Made by a program: the position numbers and the translations under genes. From Flavobacteriales bacterium (GTDB lineage Bacteria > Bacteroidota > Bacteroidia > NS11-12g > UBA955), in the NCBI GenBank assembly GCA_947464515.1, contig CANHXF010000006.1:1-20583 (forward strand): a stretch of DNA of 20,583 nt, read 5' to 3'. This document shows, in pieces, positions 1-8,812 of this stretch (positions are counted from its first letter, which is position 1; each line of letters starts with the position of its first letter). The notes beneath the pieces are model-generated. The model ran no database searches and had not been told where the DNA came from. It saw nothing but the letters and a program-made list of their open reading frames with translations.

Positions 1-476
1 CATCAGAAAGGTGTTCATCTATTTCAAAGATGCTCTTTCCGGCAACATTAATTCGCCTTGGATTTATTGAAGGTCTACAAGAATTGATATCCGATATTCA
101 ACACGCAACTAGGATACACATTGAATTCAAACATGATGATTTCGAACTATCCGATGATAAATCCAGCAATTTATTTCGAATATTCCAAGAGTTATTAAAC
201 AACACTTTAAAACACGCAAAAGCGACCAAGGTCAACATACACATTCACAACACCGAACTCGGAATTTGTGTAAATTATTCCGATAACGGAATTGGATTAA
301 ATAAAAAATCAAATGTCGAAGGATTAGGCAACACTACAATCAACACGCGACTTCACATACTAGGTGGTGAAATTATCACTTCGAACCAGAAAAAAAGGGA
401 TATACAATGTCTTTTATCATGCCATATGGAAAAGATTAAAATAATCGTTGCGGAAGACCATCCACTGACGAGGTAA
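1..476 (+). CDS. Sensor histidine kinase, C-terminal part (5' truncated by window; frameshifted near its end)
   Basis: C-terminal part of a NarL/DesK-class histidine kinase (HATPase_c domain), which would autophosphorylate and pass phosphate to the response regulator encoded just after it. The frame is open from the first bases, so the gene starts outside the window; the ATG at 30 is internal. Visible motifs: the tail of the HisKA_3 region (LFPATLIRLGFIEGLQELI), the N-box (FRIFQELLNNTLKHA), the G1-type ATP-lid motif DNGIGL, and GLGNTTINTRLHILGGEI. After SNQKK at an A7 run (390-396) the frame departs from the family. Reading one base back gives GYTMSFIMPYGKD and a stop at 437-439, the usual kinase ending. 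As sequenced, the frame instead runs on into the first 16 codons of the regulator and stops at 474-476. This is either a one-A deletion, a homopolymer sequencing error, or a -1 slip. Family call is firm; functional state is uncertain. Confidence 0.8.
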   Translation, partial: SERCSSISKMLFPATLIRLGFIEGLQELISDIQHATRIHIEFKHDDFELSDDKSSNLFRIFQELLNNTLKHAKATKVNIHIHNTELGICVNYSDNGIGLNKKSNVEGLGNTTINTRLHILGGEIITSNQKKRDIQCLLSCHMEKIKIIVAEDHPLTR

Positions 477-1094
477 GCTATATGTAGCAACTTGACTAAT
501 GGCTCTAGTGAAATTGAAATCATTGGCCAATGTTGTGATGGAATTGAATTATTGGAAATTCTCAAATTCAAAATCCCCGATATCGTCCTATTGGACCTTG
601 AAATGCCCAAAATGGACGGGCTGGAAGTTCTGAAAACAATTCGGGAAGAATATAATAGCAAACTCAAGGTATTAGTATTTTCTGCAAATACTTCAAATTA
701 TATCAATCTAAAACTCATGCAAATGGGTGCTGATGGAATAATATTCAAAAAAAGCTCCACAGAGGAGTTGATCAATGCAATTAATGTTGTTTACAAAGAC
801 TCGGTGTTTTTTCAAGATTCCATTGCTTTTAAAATGCTATCAAACAAGCATAATTTAAAAAAAGAATCATTAGACCATTTCAACAATGTAGACTTTGAAA
901 TATTGAAATTAATTTGCCAACAAAAAAACGCAAACGATATCGCAACAGAGATGAAGATGTCAGTGAATACAATAAATAAGTATCGCAGCAAATTAATGGA
1001 AAAAACGAATTCTCAGAATTTGGCAGGAATGGTGATTTTTGCGATCCAAAACGGCATATACGTCATCCCAAACAAAACACCAGAAGGTATTTAA
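426..1094 (+). pseudogene. NarL/FixJ-family response regulator with an internal in-frame stop
   Basis: Response regulator with an N-terminal receiver domain and a C-terminal LuxR/GerE HTH. The true start is ATG 426, overlapping the ancestral kinase stop (437-439) by 14 bases. It opens MEKIKIIVAEDHPLTR, which carries the acidic pocket (E-D) of a receiver domain. TAA at 474-476 then interrupts the frame, which continues unchanged as AICSNLTNGSSEIEIIGQ. One base change (GAA to TAA) would explain it. Downstream are the phospho-acceptor Asp in DIVLLDLEMPKMDG, the conserved FSANT and FKKSS segments, and the HTH (FEILKLICQQKNANDIATEM, then VNTINKYRSKLMEK). A start at TTG 492 would leave 200 residues but lose the first beta strand and acidic pocket, so normal phosphorylation is unlikely. 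The gene is probably inactive unless the stop is read through or is a sequencing error. Confidence 0.8.
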
Positions 1095-1097
1095 CTG

Positions 1098-1784
1098 CGC
1101 AAGTTACGACATCAATAATATCCCAGATCAACTGGGACTTTGGCGCAATACTCGAGATTAGAAATTTTCAGTCTGTAGAATATCGCTACTTCATTTCCCC
1201 AAAAACACATAGAATTTCTATACCAATTTTTAGTAATAAATAATACAAAAATAGGGTTAATTACTGCCATGAAATTAGATTCCCTAAGATTTAGGTTTGT
1301 AGGTAATTAAAATATTGTGATCATATGGGATTATTTTAATAATACACAAAAAATCTAAAATACCTCTAAATCAATATCATCAACCAAAGTGGAAAAAACG
1401 CTGCAGTCAAACCCAGTTCGTCGCTTTAATAGACCCCTACTTCGTCGGAGTAATTTGACCCCATTAAAACATTCAATTTGGTCTATGTATAACTCAGAAG
1501 TTTACACATTTAACTGTCGCATAAATCGGGGGTCAATTTTAGTCCGACGAACAGAGGTCAATTTGTCCGATTACTCCACTCTAAGGCTTTGCAGATATTT
1601 CTTTCCAAAATTATCTTCTCACAAATTGTCTCACATTGCTGACCATCTTTGGTTTCAATTAAATCACCACAACGCTCTATCCGATGCAGAAACTGCTGCA
1701 AAAATCAGCATTCATACAATTCCAAAAGTCGGCATTGAAGCTTTTAACCTTGAAAATGAAAACATCACTTACAACTTGAGGTAG
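1098..1784 (+). pseudogene. Remnant of a DnaQ-like 3'-5' exonuclease, split by an IS21-like repeat block
   Basis: The best-supported part is 1572-1784. Its translation TLRLCRYFFPKLSSHKL, then DHLWFQLNHHNALSDAETAAKI, matches the C-terminal half of RNase T/DnaQ-superfamily exonucleases: the 'SHKL' segment and the 'HHxALSDAxxxAKI' motif, with the catalytic His and the last metal-binding Asp. The frame is open from 1389, but residues 1-60 of that frame come from the repeat block at 1417-1573 and do not resemble the family. A stretch at about 1102-1242 in another frame (IRNFQSVEYRYFISPK) might be a decayed piece of the N-terminal half, but this is weak. The first catalytic motif (DxE) is not seen. 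I read this as a broken gene, not an expressed 131-residue protein. Confidence 0.5.
1417..1573. mobile_element. Short element made of IS21-like terminal repeats (solo/MITE-like remnant)
   Basis: Two inverted blocks face each other. The left block has two copies of a unit beginning TTCGTCG and ending GACCCC (1417-1437 and 1441-1462). The right block has the unit inverted, GGGGGTC to CGACGAA (1528-1551), followed by a weaker copy GAGGTCAATTTGTCCGA (1554-1570). The inner copies at 1441-1462 and 1529-1551 match as inverted repeats except for about three positions. Multiple terminal repeats with a 'GGGGTCAATTT…CCGA' flavour are typical of IS21-family ends. Only about 65 bases lie between the blocks, with no transposase, so this is an internally deleted element or a MITE. 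Assignment to IS21 is from memory of the family pattern. Confidence 0.45.
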
Positions 1785-1873
1785 AAAGCTCAAATCCCAC
1801 CTATTTATTCACAAGCGAGTAACTCAAAAAAAATAGAAATAAAATCACTTAATCAACGTAAAAAAATTCTAAA

Positions 1874-3736
1874 ATGACCAACACAATTATCAATCATTTC
1901 AAAAAGAAAGTAATAGCTTTATTCTTTTTTTTAACAATTTCCATTAGTTCCTCATTCGCGCAGGTAACAATTTCATCTACAGTTAATTGGGACCCATCAA
2001 ATCCACCCCCAACCAGCTATTCAAATGGAATAACAATAACTTCAACAGGAAAACTTACAATTAACAGCCTAAGTCTTAATTTCAACGGTGGTAAAGGAAT
2101 TTCAGTAAATGCCGGAGGTTTTCTAAATTGTACAAATACTAACCTGCTTCCTCAATACCCCAATGACTACAGTCAAATTTGGACAGGCATTAATGCTATT
2201 GGAGACCAAAGTCTCAATCAATACCAAACCTTACCTGATCCCAATACACTTAACGACCCAAATGCATGGAAGGGCACTTTCAATAATTCGCAAACAATAA
2301 TTTCAGTAAATAACTGCACTTTGGAGCAGGCCGAAAATGCAATAAAAAGTGATTTAGGTGCAATACTAGAAATCAGAAATACCAACTTTAACAACAACTA
2401 CCGCAGTGTAACAATTTCCAACTACATTGCACCCAATCATAAAGATATTAATGCTTCCGTAATCATGGACTGCACATTTAAATGGAACCAGGATAATGAG
2501 AACATCCTTAACTTCAATTCTATTAACCATGCCGAGCTTAGTTTAATACAGGTAAAAGCAATTCGCATAGGTGGTTGTGATTTTATTAATGATGATTTTA
2601 GCCAAACGTGTGAACTCACTCATGGAATTGGCATATTGGCAAACCAAAGCTCCTTTTCTGTATCCAAATCAGGAGATGTCTTTTGCTTAGATGATAAAAA
2701 CTGCCTTGAAAATTGCAATCAATCTGGAATTGTCGCTGGCAACAATTTTATTAACATGTCGTTTGGAATAAAATTCATCGATGTTATTCCTAGCCTTAAT
2801 ACAATGGTTATTCGACACTCTAAATACAGCAATACCGCGTACTCCATTTATTCAGAAAATGGTCAAAATAACATTATTGCTAATTGTATTTTCAATTGTA
2901 ATTATTCATTCATGCAAAATAAATTTGACTTTGGATGCTCAAATTTGAGCTACGGACCGATAAACATTAAAAGTAATGGTTCGGTGGGAATTAAAATATT
3001 AGAAAATCAATTTGAATACAATAGGAATAAAAACATCACATTTATTCATGTTGATGCCCCCGGATTCCAAAAATCCGAATTAAAAGCAAATAAAATGGAA
3101 ATTACCGACCCAGGTTCCATTTCAAACGATTACGCAATTGGCATGTTGATATCGGGACCGAACCAGGGAATTGAAATATTTTGTAATGAATTCAAAAACA
3201 TTGGTACCGACATACATATTGCCAGCAGCTCGGTATCACAATTTTTGGGTACTGATCAAACACATGCAGGCATGAACAACTTTTCACTGCCAATATCTAC
3301 CAGATATAATATAGTGGACAATAATTCACTTAATGGCTATTACTATCTTAACAACTCGGCTACTGGAAATTGGATTCCAACAAATGACCCTATTCTATTT
3401 TTTCCTAAAACCCCAGTTTCAAATTCGAACAATCTTACTAATTGCAATATACTTTGTAGTCAGTACAATAATACAGCTGACTTAAATCTCATTGAAATAA
3501 ACAATCTACCTACTTTATTCCCAAATCCTGTTGAAAATGAATTAGTTATAAAAAGCAACAACCGATTAAACAATTACAAAATCTATAACCAAGCGGGTGC
3601 TCTAGTTCTGGAAAGTCAACTTAATGTGCCTCTGAACGAAATCAAGATTCCATTATCAATCAAATCTGGATTTTATTGTATATTGGTTCAAGATAATACA
3701 ATGCAATACCATACGTTGAAATTTATTAAAAAATGA
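1874..3736 (+). CDS. Secreted right-handed beta-helix-like protein with T9SS type A sorting domain
   Basis: 620-residue secreted or surface protein. Residues 1-29 form a signal peptide: a basic start, a hydrophobic core (VIALFFFLTISISSS) and a likely cleavage after SSFA. The body is rich in N, S, I and T, with many short repeated beta-strand turns (for example ISVNNCTLEQAENAIKSD and GIGILANQSSF), the look of a parallel beta-helix of the pectate-lyase/NosD type. No catalytic motif is evident. Residues about 545-620 (LFPNPVENELVIKS, then IYNQAGALVLE, then GFYCILVQ) are a type A Por-secretion tail, the signal for export by the type IX system and removal by its sortase-like step. The stop overlaps the next start as ATGA, so the two genes are probably co-translated. 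Substrate or binding partner cannot be inferred. Confidence 0.85.
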   Translation: MTNTIINHFKKKVIALFFFLTISISSSFAQVTISSTVNWDPSNPPPTSYSNGITITSTGKLTINSLSLNFNGGKGISVNAGGFLNCTNTNLLPQYPNDYSQIWTGINAIGDQSLNQYQTLPDPNTLNDPNAWKGTFNNSQTIISVNNCTLEQAENAIKSDLGAILEIRNTNFNNNYRSVTISNYIAPNHKDINASVIMDCTFKWNQDNENILNFNSINHAELSLIQVKAIRIGGCDFINDDFSQTCELTHGIGILANQSSFSVSKSGDVFCLDDKNCLENCNQSGIVAGNNFINMSFGIKFIDVIPSLNTMVIRHSKYSNTAYSIYSENGQNNIIANCIFNCNYSFMQNKFDFGCSNLSYGPINIKSNGSVGIKILENQFEYNRNKNITFIHVDAPGFQKSELKANKMEITDPGSISNDYAIGMLISGPNQGIEIFCNEFKNIGTDIHIASSSVSQFLGTDQTHAGMNNFSLPISTRYNIVDNNSLNGYYYLNNSATGNWIPTNDPILFFPKTPVSNSNNLTNCNILCSQYNNTADLNLIEINNLPTLFPNPVENELVIKSNNRLNNYKIYNQAGALVLESQLNVPLNEIKIPLSIKSGFYCILVQDNTMQYHTLKFIKK

Positions 3737-6048
3737 ATATTGACAAGTTAATATACATTCTACTGCTATTTTTAATTGCACTTATTCCCAAAGTAGCAAC
3801 AAGTCAATATAGCAATATTTTAATTGCCGATCAAGCGATCAAATATCAGAATGGGAAATTAGCGATTGAAACCTTACCTGGAAATTTTCAACAAACCAAC
3901 TCAACCGCTCTGTCTGATATCCATGGGAATTTAAAATTATACTTTGACGGATTTAATTTAAGAGATAATGGCGGCCGACTAATTTTGGGAGATAGCCTCA
4001 ATAGCGATCAAATACTCAACCCTAAATTTTTACCATTTTCACCCAGAAAAATAGGATTCATCTGCACCTCTAATGAATCCTTGTTGTCTGTATTGGATTG
4101 CCATAGAACCTTCTTCAGTCACTGTACATATCGTATTCTTGAATTTCAGGATAACCAGTGGCAGATAACCCAGAGCTATGAAATTAAAGATACATCCATC
4201 CTTAATTGGTCCAATTTTAATATTGCTCGACTCAATGATTCTGTATTTCAGTTCTGTTTGATCGACCCAAACAAGCCAGATATCTTGTCCAACTTCTTAG
4301 TTGATTTACATGGTTTTCATTTTGCATTTAATGCTAGACTCCCGATAGGCCGAATTTTTCTCGATACTATACGAAACCATCCACGCATTAAAATATCTTA
4401 CGGAAGCACTATCACCATCGATCACGTAGGTGATCAGTGCGTTGTCGCTGTAAATGGTTCCGCAGAATTTTGTCCACGATTTAACAGTGACCCCGTTGCA
4501 ATACCACAAAGAACTGAGGAAATATTCGTTATTCATCTTAATCCGTTAACTAGTGATTTTGGAATTCCTATATTGATTTATGAGAAATCCCGCCTTTTTT
4601 ACGAAGCCAACTTCGGTGATATTGTCGAACCCTTCGTCTTTTCTCCAAATAGAAAACTCATTTACCGTCTTTCAAGCAAAACCGACAACCCAAATAACCG
4701 AACGAGTAATGTTGAGCAGTTGGATATTTTATCCAAGCAAACAAACATAGTACATACAGTACCATTCAAATCTCCAGACATTGGCTATAACGCCCTGAGA
4801 CTTTTGCCAGATGGTTGTATATTAATTCAAAGAGACCGTAGATCAAAAGGAAACACTAGATGCTATTTTGACATTATCCGGAATCCAAATCAGACTAAAT
4901 CATTTAAATACCAAACTTTAGTGGACAGTTTAAATACCGTATGTTATTTGCACAACTCGACCCCTAATATCTATCATTATTTAAAAGTAAAACCCCAAAT
5001 TAATTACAAATGTGGCATAGCAGAAATAAAATTCAATAACTTGACCGATACGAGTTCTGGAATGAATAATTATCTTATCAGAGTCAATAAATCACTTTTA
5101 GACACTACTATTTTGTTCACGTCTAATGACGTCAATAGCCATTTAAAATCAGGAATTAGCGGGAAGTTTCCAATTGTAATTAAAGGATGGACATCCTATG
5201 GATATTCTGAGATATGGTACGACACAATCGTGGTCAATATTCCAATTTCAGATTCATTTAACGCAAAAGATAGTCCCATAATTAAACGAGCTACCTTAAT
5301 AAACAACCAACAAACTTTAGTAGAATGGAAGTCTTTTAAACACACTTTTTTTTATGAAATTTACAAAGATAACAAATACTACACTACTACTCAGGACACT
5401 TTTTTCATTGATGACTTCACTGAAGAAATAACGGCCCCAATTGAATATAAAATCAAATGTAAAGACAGCTGTGGAAATGTCACGGGCTTCAGCAATGTTG
5501 GAAAAACAATTTTCCTAAGTATCCAAGAATTAACTGCTTTGACAGGCCAGTTCAGCGAATGTGCCATTAATTTTAATCGTTATCAAAAATGGACAGAAGG
5601 TATAGATCACTATCAATTAGAAGGGAATTTTGACGGCAATCTGTGGCAACATCTTGCATTTACTAAGGATACCACTTACATCGACAAAGACTATATTTCC
5701 TTACAACACAACCAGAAATGCTATAGAGTTACTGCATTTAGTCAAAATGGAATACAAAGTACAAGTAACGTATCATGCTCATCTTACCAACCGATAATAT
5801 TTATACCTAATGCCATTACTTTAAACAGTGACAATCTTAATGAAAAATTTGATTTTACTAGTTACGGGATTACTGATATAAAAATGGAAATTTATAATAG
5901 TTGGGGTGAGAAAATCTGGGACAATAAATATGAAAAATATTGGTCGCCAGATCAAATGATTCCTGCAGGTGTATATGTTTGGTTGTTAACGGGAAAAAGT
6001 GATAGCAAATTTTTAAGTTTCAATGGAACTGTATCAGTGATTAAATAA
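3733..6048 (+). CDS. Secreted protein with gliding-motility-associated C-terminal (CHU_C, T9SS type B) domain
   Basis: 771 residues. A signal peptide covers about residues 1-25 (IYILLLFLIALIPKVATS, then QYS). The N-terminal 400 residues have short repeats resembling beta-propeller blades (for example FSPRKIGFICTSNESLLSVLD and PFVFSPNRKLIYRLSSK). Two fibronectin-III-like segments follow at about 500-690 (FYEIYKDNKYYTTTQDTFFID and YQLEGNFDGNLWQHLAFTKD). The last about 83 residues (IFIPNAITLNSDNLNEKF, then MEIYNSWGEKIWD, then PAGVYVWLL) are the CHU_C/type B sorting domain. These proteins are exported by the type IX system and stay at the cell surface or are released. Start ATG 3733 overlaps the previous stop by four bases. 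The pairing of a type A and a type B substrate suggests a jointly made surface complex, which is inference. Confidence 0.85.
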   Translation: MNIDKLIYILLLFLIALIPKVATSQYSNILIADQAIKYQNGKLAIETLPGNFQQTNSTALSDIHGNLKLYFDGFNLRDNGGRLILGDSLNSDQILNPKFLPFSPRKIGFICTSNESLLSVLDCHRTFFSHCTYRILEFQDNQWQITQSYEIKDTSILNWSNFNIARLNDSVFQFCLIDPNKPDILSNFLVDLHGFHFAFNARLPIGRIFLDTIRNHPRIKISYGSTITIDHVGDQCVVAVNGSAEFCPRFNSDPVAIPQRTEEIFVIHLNPLTSDFGIPILIYEKSRLFYEANFGDIVEPFVFSPNRKLIYRLSSKTDNPNNRTSNVEQLDILSKQTNIVHTVPFKSPDIGYNALRLLPDGCILIQRDRRSKGNTRCYFDIIRNPNQTKSFKYQTLVDSLNTVCYLHNSTPNIYHYLKVKPQINYKCGIAEIKFNNLTDTSSGMNNYLIRVNKSLLDTTILFTSNDVNSHLKSGISGKFPIVIKGWTSYGYSEIWYDTIVVNIPISDSFNAKDSPIIKRATLINNQQTLVEWKSFKHTFFYEIYKDNKYYTTTQDTFFIDDFTEEITAPIEYKIKCKDSCGNVTGFSNVGKTIFLSIQELTALTGQFSECAINFNRYQKWTEGIDHYQLEGNFDGNLWQHLAFTKDTTYIDKDYISLQHNQKCYRVTAFSQNGIQSTSNVSCSSYQPIIFIPNAITLNSDNLNEKFDFTSYGITDIKMEIYNSWGEKIWDNKYEKYWSPDQMIPAGVYVWLLTGKSDSKFLSFNGTVSVIK

Positions 6049-6426
6049 AACTAATTACCTCTGTCAGTATAGCAAAATCCACAATCTCAAAAATATGGGT
6101 AACCCTTTATTTAAGCATCACTACACAAAAAAACAGATTTGAATCGCAAAATCTGAAAGGGGACACACCAGAGAAATTTCAATTTACACAATGAATAGCA
6201 GATCAGTTTCTTCATTCATTACCCCAACCAAAAATATAAACCACACCTACGAAATACTCCTCAATCAAACCGAGTTCGTGAGAATTTTAAATCTGACTCA
6301 GTGTTAACGAACAAAAAACTCACTAAAAGTGATTTAATTTTAACAACCAGTAAAGTTCGAACTAACATTCAAATCACCTAGGCAGGTAATTAAAAAATAG
6401 ATATAACTAATTTAAAAAAATCTCAA
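6049..6426. other. Non-coding 378-base gap before the defence genes
   Basis: No convincing gene. A 7-bp inverted repeat (CAGATTT…AAATCTG, about 6134-6155) with an 8-base loop lies about 85 bases after the upstream stop but has no T-run, so it is a poor terminator. A 38-codon frame starting at ATG 6191 has no recognisable features. The sequence just before 6427 is A/T-rich and probably holds the promoter of the AbiH-like gene, but no clean TTTG / TAnnTTTG pair is visible. Confidence 0.5.
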
Positions 6427-7578
6427 ATGGACCTTTCGATTTCTCAATTAGATTTTCCAACAGTAAACCCTCTAAGTTCCCAAAAAATATTTGACAAGTA
6501 CAACGAAGTTAATCGCTTAATAATTATTGGCAATGGATTTGATCTAGCACATGGATTGAAATCAAGTTTCAAAGATTTTATTTATAATTATTGTTATAAG
6601 GTATTATCTCAATTTTTAACAAATATGCATTATGAAGATTTCTTCATTTCTATTCATTCAAAAATACATATCTCTGATGGAATAGAATTCATATCAAAAA
6701 TGGAACCTCAAAACGCATTTGAAAAATTTATTACATTACACACCAATTCCTATATTCAATTAGACTGGAAAACGCCATTTTTTTCATCAATATTCAAAGA
6801 TGTGAAAAATAAAAATTGGGTCGATATAGAAATTAAATATTTTGACCATCTAAAAGAAATAAAAAACACTAATAACCAAACCAGTATAGATGAACTCAAT
6901 GCAGAGTTTGAATTCATCAAAACGGAATTCCTTAATTACTTGCAAGGAGAAGTAGTTAAAAACAACTTCATACCAACAAATGAACTTCTAACTCAATTTA
7001 GACAAACCATTAAATCTAGAGAAACTCAACCAAACACAATTAAAGGGAATAAAACCCCTGAAAAAATTTGCATTCTTAATTTCAATTACACAAATATTGC
7101 AGAAACATATTCGAAAGAAATGAATCTAAAAAAAACCACTTACATTCCTATCCATGGTCAACTTTTAGGAGATGACAACAAAGTTCAAGCTCCTGTTTTT
7201 GGGTTCGGTGATGAAGTAGACCCCGATTATGAACAATTTGAACTACTTAGAAATGACAACCTATTTACACATATAAAATCGTTTAAATATCTTCAGTTCA
7301 ACCATTATCGTAATCTGCTACAATTCATAGAAGACAACCCATATCAGATTCAAATCTTTGGACATTCATGTGGGATATCTGACAGGACTTTACTAAAAAC
7401 AATTTTCGAGCATGAAAACTGTATTTCCATTAAACCATATTATTTTGAATCAGAAGGCTCAAATGATTACGTGCCGAAGAGTTATTCCATTTCTCGCCAT
7501 TTCAAATCAAAATCTGAACTCAGGAATAAAGTAGTTAATGAAAAATACTGTGAACCAATGTTTCAACCCCCAAAATGA
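6427..7578 (+). CDS. AbiH-family abortive-infection protein
   Basis: 383-residue protein of the AbiH family (PF14253), named from lactococcal phage abortive infection; its biochemical activity is not established here. Family landmarks in order: a Rossmann-like N-terminal strand-loop LIIIGNGFDLAHGL (residues 31-44, with the GNGFD core), a long variable helical segment, CILNFNYTN (215-223), IPIHGQL (240-246), FGFGDEVDPDYEQF (258-271), and FGHSCGISDRTLL near 311-323. The GNGFD, NFNYT, HG and GHS elements occupy the positions expected of a nucleotide- or NAD-binding fold like that of SIR2, a comparison I infer. Length fits the family. It is a single-gene unit, separated by about 170 bases from the next gene, and sits at the left edge of a group of defence-type genes. 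Confidence 0.85.
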   Translation: MDLSISQLDFPTVNPLSSQKIFDKYNEVNRLIIIGNGFDLAHGLKSSFKDFIYNYCYKVLSQFLTNMHYEDFFISIHSKIHISDGIEFISKMEPQNAFEKFITLHTNSYIQLDWKTPFFSSIFKDVKNKNWVDIEIKYFDHLKEIKNTNNQTSIDELNAEFEFIKTEFLNYLQGEVVKNNFIPTNELLTQFRQTIKSRETQPNTIKGNKTPEKICILNFNYTNIAETYSKEMNLKKTTYIPIHGQLLGDDNKVQAPVFGFGDEVDPDYEQFELLRNDNLFTHIKSFKYLQFNHYRNLLQFIEDNPYQIQIFGHSCGISDRTLLKTIFEHENCISIKPYYFESEGSNDYVPKSYSISRHFKSKSELRNKVVNEKYCEPMFQPPK

Positions 7579-7674
7579 GGTTTTCACATTTCTTTTACAC
7601 GTATAAGATTTGAAACGACTACCGCTATAATTAATGCGACTTAATACATCTAAAGCTCTACAGCTTACAGAAAT

Positions 7675-7723
7675 TAACTGTAGCCGTGTTTTAACCGCCC
7701 GCAAAGCCGTAAAACATTAGTTA
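7675..7723. repeat. Two-part inverted repeat, attC-like hairpin
   Basis: Outer arms TAACT (7675-7679) and AGTTA (7719-7723) enclose inner arms TGTTTTA (7687-7693) and TAAAACA (7710-7716), all perfectly complementary. The side loops are unequal (7 and 2 bases) and the apical loop is 16 bases. A bipartite imperfect palindrome ending in GTTA beside a gene is the general architecture of integron attC sites, but the boxes do not match RYYYAAC/GTTRRRY well. It lies 25 bases upstream of ATG 7748 and could instead be a regulatory hairpin. Confidence 0.35.
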
Positions 7724-7747
7724 CAAGTGAGACAAAAGAACAATAAT

Positions 7748-8626
7748 ATGACAAAAGAAAATAATAAGGAAAATAGTAGTAATGACTGTTTTATAATAAT
7801 GCCCATTGCAGATCATGAGGGCTATGACAAAGGGCATTTTAATAAAGTGTATGAAGACCTTTTTAAGGTTGCCTGCAATAAGTCTGGTTTCAAAGCAGTG
7901 AGAGCTGACGAAGTAAAACAGACTAATCTAATACACCTTGATATATTGCAGAAGCTAATTGAAAGCCCTATGGCAATTTGTGACTTGAGTAACAGAAATC
8001 CAAATGTTTTATTTGAACTTGGACTTAGACAAGCATTTGATAAACCGACAGTATTAGTTCAAGAATGCGAAACTCCAAAAATCTTCGATATTTCCCCATT
8101 GAGATATACGGAATACAGAAAAGAACTCAAATACAGAGAGGTATTAGAAGACCAAGACATTATTGCAGAGGCTTTAACTGCCACCAAAGAAGCCACAGAC
8201 AAAGGAGAAGGAATCAACTCAATTGTTAGTTTATTATCGTTATCAAGCCCTGCCTCTTTGAAGGATGTTTCAGACAATGACACCGCTAAAATGATGCAAA
8301 TAATCATGTCCGAAATGAATGATTTAAGAACGGATTTCAGACATACATTAAGACGAATAGCAGACAAGGAGATTGTAACAAATGAAATGTCTAATCGTTT
8401 TGAAATGGAATTTAATAGGGCAAGACATGATTTTAGAAAATTACAGGAAATCTCTTCAAGTAATGCACCAATTGAAGTGGTGAAAGAATTTTACGACAGA
8501 CTTCAAAATAGGTTAATGCGTCTAATGGAAAATAATATGCCACTGAGAATGAAGGAAGCCGTAAAGGATATGATTATGGACGCAGATGGAATAATTTCAA
8601 GACATGTTCGAGGAGACAAGAAGTAG
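7748..8626 (+). CDS. DRHyd/TIR-like (nucleoside 2-deoxyribosyltransferase-like) protein with helical C-terminus
   Basis: 292 residues from ATG 7748. The frame also allows GTG 7727, but ATG 7748 is a better start and sits just after the hairpin at 7675-7723. Residues 14-120 form an alpha/beta domain: CFIIMPI (14-20), AVRADEV (50-56), ICDLSNRNPNVLFELGL (78-93) and KPTVLV…FDISPLRY (99-120). The D-x-S…NPNVxxExG pattern matches the nucleoside 2-deoxyribosyltransferase/DRHyd group, related in fold to TIR, with Glu90 as the likely catalytic residue. Such domains are predicted nucleotide- or NAD-consuming effectors in bacterial conflict systems (Burroughs and Aravind). Residues about 185-292 are charged and helical (FRHTLRRIADKEIV, then MEFNRARHDFRKLQEI), probably a coiled-coil or regulatory tail. 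The next gene carries a homologous domain. Activity is inferred, not shown. Confidence 0.7.
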   Translation: MTKENNKENSSNDCFIIMPIADHEGYDKGHFNKVYEDLFKVACNKSGFKAVRADEVKQTNLIHLDILQKLIESPMAICDLSNRNPNVLFELGLRQAFDKPTVLVQECETPKIFDISPLRYTEYRKELKYREVLEDQDIIAEALTATKEATDKGEGINSIVSLLSLSSPASLKDVSDNDTAKMMQIIMSEMNDLRTDFRHTLRRIADKEIVTNEMSNRFEMEFNRARHDFRKLQEISSSNAPIEVVKEFYDRLQNRLMRLMENNMPLRMKEAVKDMIMDADGIISRHVRGDKK

Positions 8627-8812
8627 AATGGTAAAAGCAAACAGCACATTTGCAATAGGCGGGGTTTCGTGCTCCACATCGCCAAAATTACTACCGGCAA
8701 GGCCTGATAGGTATTATCATCCAAGTCCGCAGACGCCACTTTCGCTACATTCAATTTCCCAACCATATACCCCAACAAAATGGTTCTTTCGATACATGAA
8801 ATAAATTAAAAC
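8627..8812. other. Non-coding tail between the two DRHyd-like genes
   Basis: 185 bases with no supported gene. The composition is more GC-rich than the flanking genes and includes short C/G-rich blocks (GGCGGGGTTTCG near 8658, CTACCGGCAAGGCC near 8690). I recognise the style as the long non-coding tails that follow cassette-like genes in Bacteroidota, but I find no clear stem pairing here. Confidence 0.3.

Noticed and set aside
1389..1571. Genuine 131-residue protein starting at 1389
   Set aside because: The first 60 residues come from the inverted terminal-repeat block; only the last part resembles a known family.
6191..6307. 38-codon gene in the gap before AbiH
   Set aside because: No motif, no ribosome-binding context and no coding-like composition.
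8604..8804. Small + strand reading frame after the first DRHyd-like gene
   Set aside because: Overlaps the end of the upstream gene in another frame, and has compositionally odd, proline/serine-rich translation with no motif.
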